Below, piece after piece: positions 44,438 to 48,443 of a stretch of 48,443 nucleotides of DNA. The notes beneath the pieces are model-generated. The model worked only from the letters and a program-made list of their open reading frames with translations. It searched no databases and was not told where the DNA came from. The stretch comes from an uncultured Acidobacteriia bacterium. Lineage in GTDB: Bacteria; Acidobacteriota; Terriglobia; Bryobacterales; Bryobacteraceae. Numbering within the stretch: position 1 is the first letter of the stretch; each line of letters begins with the position of its first letter. Both the position numbers and the translations under genes were made by a program. The stretch lies in the NCBI GenBank assembly GCA_903892565.1, contig CAITIX010000202.1, positions 1-48,443 of the forward strand. The letters are read 5' to 3'.

Positions 44438-44833
44438 TTATGTGCGGAAACGTTCGTCTATTTCCACTTGATAACCGCTCACGAGGCGGTTGGTTTCGTT
44501 GGCCATGCCGACCACGGCCATGATCTCGGCAAACTGGGCGTCCGTCATACCTTTATTGCGGGCCGCCGCCGTGTGCGACGCGATGCAATACGGGCACTGA
44601 TTGCTCGCGGAAACCGCGAGATAAATCATTTCCTTGGTCAGCGCATCGAGCGCGCCGGGAGCCATGATCTGCTTGATGGATTCCCACGTCCGGCGCAGCG
44701 TGGCAGGATCGTTGGCCAGCGCCTTCCAGAAATTATTGATGAAATCCGTCTTGCGCGTGGCCATGATGTCGTCATAGACAGCCCGCACTTCCGGCGTTGC
44801 GTCCTTGTATTCCACCAGCCCCAGAGTCGCCAT
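44438..44833 (-). CDS. AhpD-like carboxymuconolactone decarboxylase family protein
   Basis: A 131-residue helical protein with the redox motif CPYCIASH (CxxCxxxH) of AhpD-like alkylhydroperoxidases. Such proteins reduce peroxides or partner proteins through the Cys pair. ATG at 44833 is chosen: longer in-frame extensions overlap the upstream gene and lack protein character. It begins ten bases after the upstream gene and ends ten bases before the ferredoxin gene, so it belongs to the same operon. Confidence 0.88.
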   Translation of the reverse strand: MATLGLVEYKDATPEVRAVYDDIMATRKTDFINNFWKALANDPATLRRTWESIKQIMAPGALDALTKEMIYLAVSASNQCPYCIASHTAAARNKGMTDAQFAEIMAVVGMANETNRLVSGYQVEIDERFRT

Positions 44834-44843
44834 ATATTCGGAT

Positions 44844-45347
44844 CTAGTTGCGGCTCCCCTGCGGGCCGACGCGGCCTGCCAGCGGCTGCACCACGGTTCC
44901 GCCGCAGACGCCGACGCCGATATTCGTAAGCGCGTTGAGCAGGTTATACAAAACCGAGTACACCACTTGTTCGCTGACCGCCGCTTTGTTCGGCATGCGG
45001 AAGGAGGCCGGGAGTTCTTTGTTGATCTGCAGGCGAATGGAATTCGGCAGCGCCTTGCCTTGACGATCCCTTTGATTGGCGAGTTGAATGGGCGTTTGCA
45101 ATACGGCACCCGAGGTTCCGTCCACGTAAAACTGGCAGCGCGAGAACCACCCCAGGTTTGCGGGATCGGCGGCGTCGAACAATAACAGCGGCGCCTGCCG
45201 CGCGTCGGCGTTGAGATCGAGCACGACGCGGCGAGACTGCTCCTCGAACTTGAGTTCGAAGCCAGTCTGCTTGGCGATGTTCTCGATGAACTCGCGGTCG
45301 AGTTCCAAGAGCAGCCATTTGTGAGGTCCCGCCTGCAACACTTGCAT
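44844..45347 (-). CDS. protein of unknown function heading the redox operon
   Basis: A 167-residue soluble protein without signal or membrane segment. The N-terminal half looks like an alpha/beta fold (MQVLQAGPHKWLLLELDREFI, then RRVVLDLNAD). The C-terminal part has a helix (VVYSVLYNLLNALTNIGVGV) and a Gly-rich end with two Cys in total (SRCQF and GVCGG). I recognise no family. Its position ahead of the AhpD-like, ferredoxin and reductase genes makes it a candidate redox partner or substrate (inference). It is divergent from the HAD gene, 38 bases apart. Confidence 0.7.
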   Translation of the reverse strand: MQVLQAGPHKWLLLELDREFIENIAKQTGFELKFEEQSRRVVLDLNADARQAPLLLFDAADPANLGWFSRCQFYVDGTSGAVLQTPIQLANQRDRQGKALPNSIRLQINKELPASFRMPNKAAVSEQVVYSVLYNLLNALTNIGVGVCGGTVVQPLAGRVGPQGSRN

Positions 45348-45385
45348 GCACTGTCATTTTAGCAGTGGCGCTATCGTGAGAAGAG

Positions 45386-46066
45386 ATGACTGCCGCACTT
45401 GTGCTATTTGACATTGACGGAACTCTGTTACGCCGGGCGGGGCCGCATCATCGAAACGCGCTCGTGGAGGCCGCTCAGAGGGCCTCCGGACTCGAGGTGA
45501 GTATCGAGGGGATCCCCGTTGCGGGGATGCTGGATCGCGATATCGTCGCAACGATGTTGCGCGCCGCCGGAGCTTCCGAGGCGTTAATTCGTCGCGTGAT
45601 GCCCGAAATCGTGATGGAAGCCCAACGGCTCTATATTGGCAGCTGCCCGGATCTGCGCCGCAAGGTGTGTCCTGGAGCGCGCATGCTGTTGTATAAACTC
45701 TCGCGCAGAAACATTCCTGCGGTGCTCGTGACCGGCAATCTTACTGAAATTGGATGGACCAAGATGGAGCGTGCCGGCCTCCGTGATTACTTTCGCTTCG
45801 GAGCGTTCGCCGAGTTGGCGCGCGATCGCGCCGGGCTGGCCCGCATCGCCATCGCGCATGCGCGGCGTGAAGGCTGGATCGATCGGAAGAGCCCCATTGC
45901 GTTGATCGGCGATCATCCAAATGATATTCTTGCGGCGCGCGCCAACGGAATTCGCGCGATTTCGGTGGGGACCGGCGTTGTGGGGGCGGAAGAGCTTGCG
46001 CGCCACAAGCCGGACTTTTATGTTCCTGATATGCGGTCGCTGCGGCTCGAAGATCTGCTGGTTTGA
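45386..46066 (+). CDS. HAD-superfamily hydrolase (phosphoglycolate phosphatase-like)
   Basis: A 226-residue cytoplasmic phosphatase. Motif I is FDIDGTLL (nucleophile D9 and acid D11), motif II VTGN, and motif IV IGDHPNDILAA, with a helical cap between about residues 20 and 95. The layout is that of the Gph/PGMB subgroup; the substrate is a small phosphorylated metabolite, not identifiable here. An ATG start with AGAG close upstream. Confidence 0.88.
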   Translation: MTAALVLFDIDGTLLRRAGPHHRNALVEAAQRASGLEVSIEGIPVAGMLDRDIVATMLRAAGASEALIRRVMPEIVMEAQRLYIGSCPDLRRKVCPGARMLLYKLSRRNIPAVLVTGNLTEIGWTKMERAGLRDYFRFGAFAELARDRAGLARIAIAHARREGWIDRKSPIALIGDHPNDILAARANGIRAISVGTGVVGAEELARHKPDFYVPDMRSLRLEDLLV

Positions 46067-46157
46067 GATAAACGGGTGCCGCGCAGTTGAGTTTACGTTT
46101 TCGATGTGATCTAGTTTATGATGACGCGACGGCTGCTTCTCGCGATCGGAATTCATT

Positions 46158-46898
46158 ATGCGAAATATTTGCCTCGGGATTTTTATTTTGTCGGCGTGCG
46201 CGTTTGCTGCTGGCAACGACGTCCCAACAAAAGACTGGACGGGGTTTTACACGCTCTCGCGCGATAAGGAACTCGGGCCCCTGGGCTTGAAGAACGTCAA
46301 CATGGACCTCGACAAGACCATCATTGCCCGCCTGCAGCCGTGGGCCAAGGCGAAGATGGAGGCCACCAGCGGCGACGCCGACGATACGGGCGCGGTTTGT
46401 CTGCCGGACGGCATTTTCCGCAATCCACCGTTTGCCGGGCGCTTCTTGTGGCTGCCCACGAAAGATCACATCACGATGGTGTTCCACGAAACGAACACGG
46501 CCGGCGTGCGCCGCATTTATCTGAATCGTCCGCATCCGCGCAATCTTTTGCCGACGTGGAATGGCGATGCGGTGGGGAAGTGGGACGGCGACACGCTGGT
46601 GGTGGATACGATCGGCTTCAACGACAAATCCTGGTTGATGTCGGCGATGGAGCCGCATACTGAGGAAACGCACATGATCGAGCGCATGCGCACGGTAAAG
46701 GACGGCGCGTATTTCGAAATCGTCACAGTGGTGGAAGATCGCCATGCGCTGACTTCCGCCTACACATACACGCGCTATTACAAGAAGCAGAAAGACGAGA
46801 TCACCGAAAACATCTGCGGCGATGAGATCCAAGAGTGGAAGGACTGGCACAACAAGGCTCTGAAGCCTCAGCTCGAACGCGCCAAGCAGGTGAAATAG
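46158..46898 (+). CDS. secreted protein of unknown function, paralogue A
   Basis: A 246-residue exported protein (signal ICLGIFILSACAFAA). The conserved middle reads HITMVFHETNTAGVRRIYLNR, then VGKWDGDTLVVDTIGFNDKSW, then IERMRTVKDG, then a closing TSAYTYTRYYKKQ. The same ordered blocks occur in the next gene, so the pair arose by tandem duplication. I believe similar proteins are frequent in Acidobacteriota, but no biochemical role is known to me. The next gene starts two bases after its stop. Confidence 0.75.
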   Translation: MRNICLGIFILSACAFAAGNDVPTKDWTGFYTLSRDKELGPLGLKNVNMDLDKTIIARLQPWAKAKMEATSGDADDTGAVCLPDGIFRNPPFAGRFLWLPTKDHITMVFHETNTAGVRRIYLNRPHPRNLLPTWNGDAVGKWDGDTLVVDTIGFNDKSWLMSAMEPHTEETHMIERMRTVKDGAYFEIVTVVEDRHALTSAYTYTRYYKKQKDEITENICGDEIQEWKDWHNKALKPQLERAKQVK

Positions 46899-46900
46899 TC

Positions 46901-47578
46901 ATGAGAGATTGCTTCCGCTTCACCGCATTCTTACTTTTTGCGGCGGCGCAGTTCGCTGCCGCGCAGTCCAAGCCCACGCCTCCTGACATCACCGGCGTGT
47001 ACGAAATTGTTTCCGATAAGACGGTTCTTCCTGGCGGCTTGAAGAATAGCGGTTCACCGAGCGCGGTCCCGCTTTCGGCGGCGGCGAAGGATCAAATGAA
47101 GTCGGTCGACGTGAAAACGGATCCCGCGCTGCACTGCCAGCCAGTGGGTCCATTCCGCATGACGGCTCGCGAGGAGAACAAGATCGAGGTGATCCCCGCC
47201 ACGAACGGGACCATCGTGATGTTGTTTGAAGATCTATCGCGCGGCGTGATGCGGACGATTTACATGGCGCGTGGCCATCGTACGGATCTGGGTCCTTTGT
47301 GGCTGGGCGATTCGGTAGGTAAGTGGGAAGGCGACACGCTGGTGGTGGATACGAATAGCTTCAACGATCAAACGTGGCTCAACGAAGAAGGTGCGCAACA
47401 CGGCGATGCGTTTCACTTGATCGAGCGTATCCGTCCGATCCTGGGCGGAAAGTACTTGGAATATAAAGTGACTGCCGAAGATCCCAAAGCGCTGGTGAAA
47501 CCGTATACGTACACGCGTTATTACGAACGCTCGAAGACGGAGATCGGGCAGGATAACTGCGTCGAGGACGGGGAGTAG
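46901..47578 (+). CDS. secreted protein of unknown function, paralogue B
   Basis: A 225-residue exported protein (signal ends FAAAQFAAAQS). It shares with paralogue A the blocks MRTIYMARGHRTDLGPLWLG, VGKWEGDTLVVDTNSFNDQTW, HLIERIRPILGG and KPYTYTRYYERSKTEI. An earlier in-frame start at 46835 lies inside paralogue A and is rejected. The role is unknown; the motif CQPVGPFRM replaces CLPDGIFRN of paralogue A, so the two may differ in ligand. Confidence 0.78.
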   Translation: MRDCFRFTAFLLFAAAQFAAAQSKPTPPDITGVYEIVSDKTVLPGGLKNSGSPSAVPLSAAAKDQMKSVDVKTDPALHCQPVGPFRMTAREENKIEVIPATNGTIVMLFEDLSRGVMRTIYMARGHRTDLGPLWLGDSVGKWEGDTLVVDTNSFNDQTWLNEEGAQHGDAFHLIERIRPILGGKYLEYKVTAEDPKALVKPYTYTRYYERSKTEIGQDNCVEDGE

Positions 47579-47630
47579 CGGCATCAAATATGGCGCACGC
47601 ACTTTTGCGTGTCGCCATATCGCGCTACTC
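47573..47630. terminator. bidirectional terminator-like hairpin between converging genes
   Basis: Outer arms GAGTAGCG (47573-47580) and CGCTACTC (47623-47630) are perfect. Inner arms starting ATATGGCG (47588-47601) and ending CGCCATAT (47606-47620) pair with one bulge around a CTTT loop. The outer arms contain the stop codons of both genes. A clear T-run is absent on either side. Confidence 0.6.
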
Positions 47631-48443
47631 GTAAAACGCGGGAGCTTTCTTCAGCTTCTGGTTTGCCAAATAATCGTGCTGGATCCACAGCTGTGCGCCG
47701 GTCTTCTTTAGATACGCTTCGATTACACCGCGGGATACTTTTGTTTGCGCCGCGTTGAACTCCGTATTGGGATAGCGGTCCAGCTTGCGCTCTTCGGGAT
47801 AGTGCCACAAGTCGCCACTCAGGAGGACGGGTCCGGTCTTGCGAAGTTTCAGGAATAGCACCTGATGATCCGGCGAATGGCCGGGTGCGGATTTCATAAT
47901 GACGGAGCCATCGCCAAAGACATCGTATTCGTCGTCTTTCTCGATCACGGTTTTGGCATTCTTCAACGCCATGAAGTTGGCGGGCACGGTGCGATCGGAG
48001 GGCGGTTCCATGAACATGATGTCGCGTTCTTTCTGCCGGACCAGCCAGGTGGATCCCGCGAACACATTTCCATTCGCGACGTGATCGTAGTGGAAGTGCG
48101 AGAACGCCAGATACGTGATGTCCTTCGGCGTGTAGCCCACGGAGGCGAGCTGCGGCAAGAGCGGCTTGCCGACAATGGCGTAGCCCAGTTTTATCGGCGC
48201 CGTTGCGCCTGGCTTTGAAAAATCGGCGTCGGGGACGACTCCCGTGTCCCACATGAGTGTGCCTTTGGGATGCACGATCAAGAAGCACGCGTCGGACATG
48301 AGATTCGTCCCAAGTTCTTCGCGTTTGAAGTTGTAGCGTCCGGGGTCTGGCATATCTAAGTAGCCACAATCGAAGACATACAAGCGCACGGACTTCACGC
48401 GCGCGGGGTGCTTCTCGGCGTGGGCCAATGGCCCGCACAGCAG
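47625..48443 (-). CDS. metallo-beta-lactamase-fold hydrolase, 5' end outside window
   Basis: The C-terminal 272 or so residues of a secreted MBL-fold enzyme. The metal-binding motif is HFHYDH, with further ligands likely in PGHSPDH and LSGDLWHY, an arrangement like N-acyl-homoserine lactonases and related lactonases. Upstream of TTG at 48428 the frame stays open to the window edge and reads LLCGPLAHAE, the end of a signal peptide, so the true start lies outside. Lactonase activity, and any link to quorum quenching, is inferred from family only. Confidence 0.85.
   Translation of the reverse strand: MLCGPLAHAEKHPARVKSVRLYVFDCGYLDMPDPGRYNFKREELGTNLMSDACFLIVHPKGTLMWDTGVVPDADFSKPGATAPIKLGYAIVGKPLLPQLASVGYTPKDITYLAFSHFHYDHVANGNVFAGSTWLVRQKERDIMFMEPPSDRTVPANFMALKNAKTVIEKDDEYDVFGDGSVIMKSAPGHSPDHQVLFLKLRKTGPVLLSGDLWHYPEERKLDRYPNTEFNAAQTKVSRGVIEAYLKKTGAQLWIQHDYLANQKLKKAPAFYE

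Overview
The window reads as ordinary chromosome from a soil Acidobacteriota, most likely the Bryobacterales/Solibacter group. Supporting signs are the GC-rich coding style, a Ser/Thr kinase fused to a TolB-like propeller, a DUF6600/FecR-type protein, a secreted matrixin with TIG-like repeats, large YfhO and GT39 membrane proteins, and dispersed palindromes between genes. The lineage is inferred from gene style only. I see no rRNA, tRNA, CRISPR array, prophage or transposase.

Layout. 1-2.1 kb: the 3' part of an AMIN-type N-acetylmuramoyl-L-alanine amidase, then a secreted BON-domain protein on the other strand. 2.3-10.4 kb: a phosphate block of phoR, a STAS protein, a porin and pstSCAB-phoU, with three candidate Pho boxes built of 11-bp-phased repeats; no phoB is present. 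10.5-11.4 kb: a CheY/CheX pair. 11.7-16.8 kb: a matrixin with an unknown secreted partner, and a GT39 glycosyltransferase. 17.3-21.2 kb: a DksA-like zinc-finger protein, PgeF and the kinase. 21.2-21.9 kb: three palindromic elements, one of which interrupts a hicA gene next to an intact hicB. 21.9-31 kb: an ATP-grasp-like protein, TypA, Der, YfhO and an MFS exporter. 30.2-33.5 kb, minus strand: mntA-hepT, coaD (apparently CTG-started), an aminotransferase and a ManA-like isomerase.

33.6-34.9 kb is a decay zone: a lipoprotein, the tail of a lost gene ending exactly at a four-hairpin element, and a DUF1566 gene broken by a frameshift and a stop. 35-41.3 kb: the DUF6600/FecR protein, OsmC, a methyltransferase, PurA, a conserved unknown and an ankyrin protein. 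41.4-48.4 kb: an orphan RND adaptor lipoprotein, a four-gene redox operon (unknown, AhpD-like, 2Fe-2S ferredoxin, ferredoxin reductase), a HAD phosphatase, two tandem paralogous secreted proteins and a metallo-beta-lactamase hydrolase running off the end.

The clearest functional unit is phosphate acquisition: porin, periplasmic binding protein, ABC importer, PhoU and PhoR under shared operator-like repeats. The most unusual content is non-coding: multi-hairpin palindromes that sit at or inside broken genes, one palindrome family whose half-copy forms part of the kinase reading frame, and short 13-19 bp tandem doublets that recur between genes.
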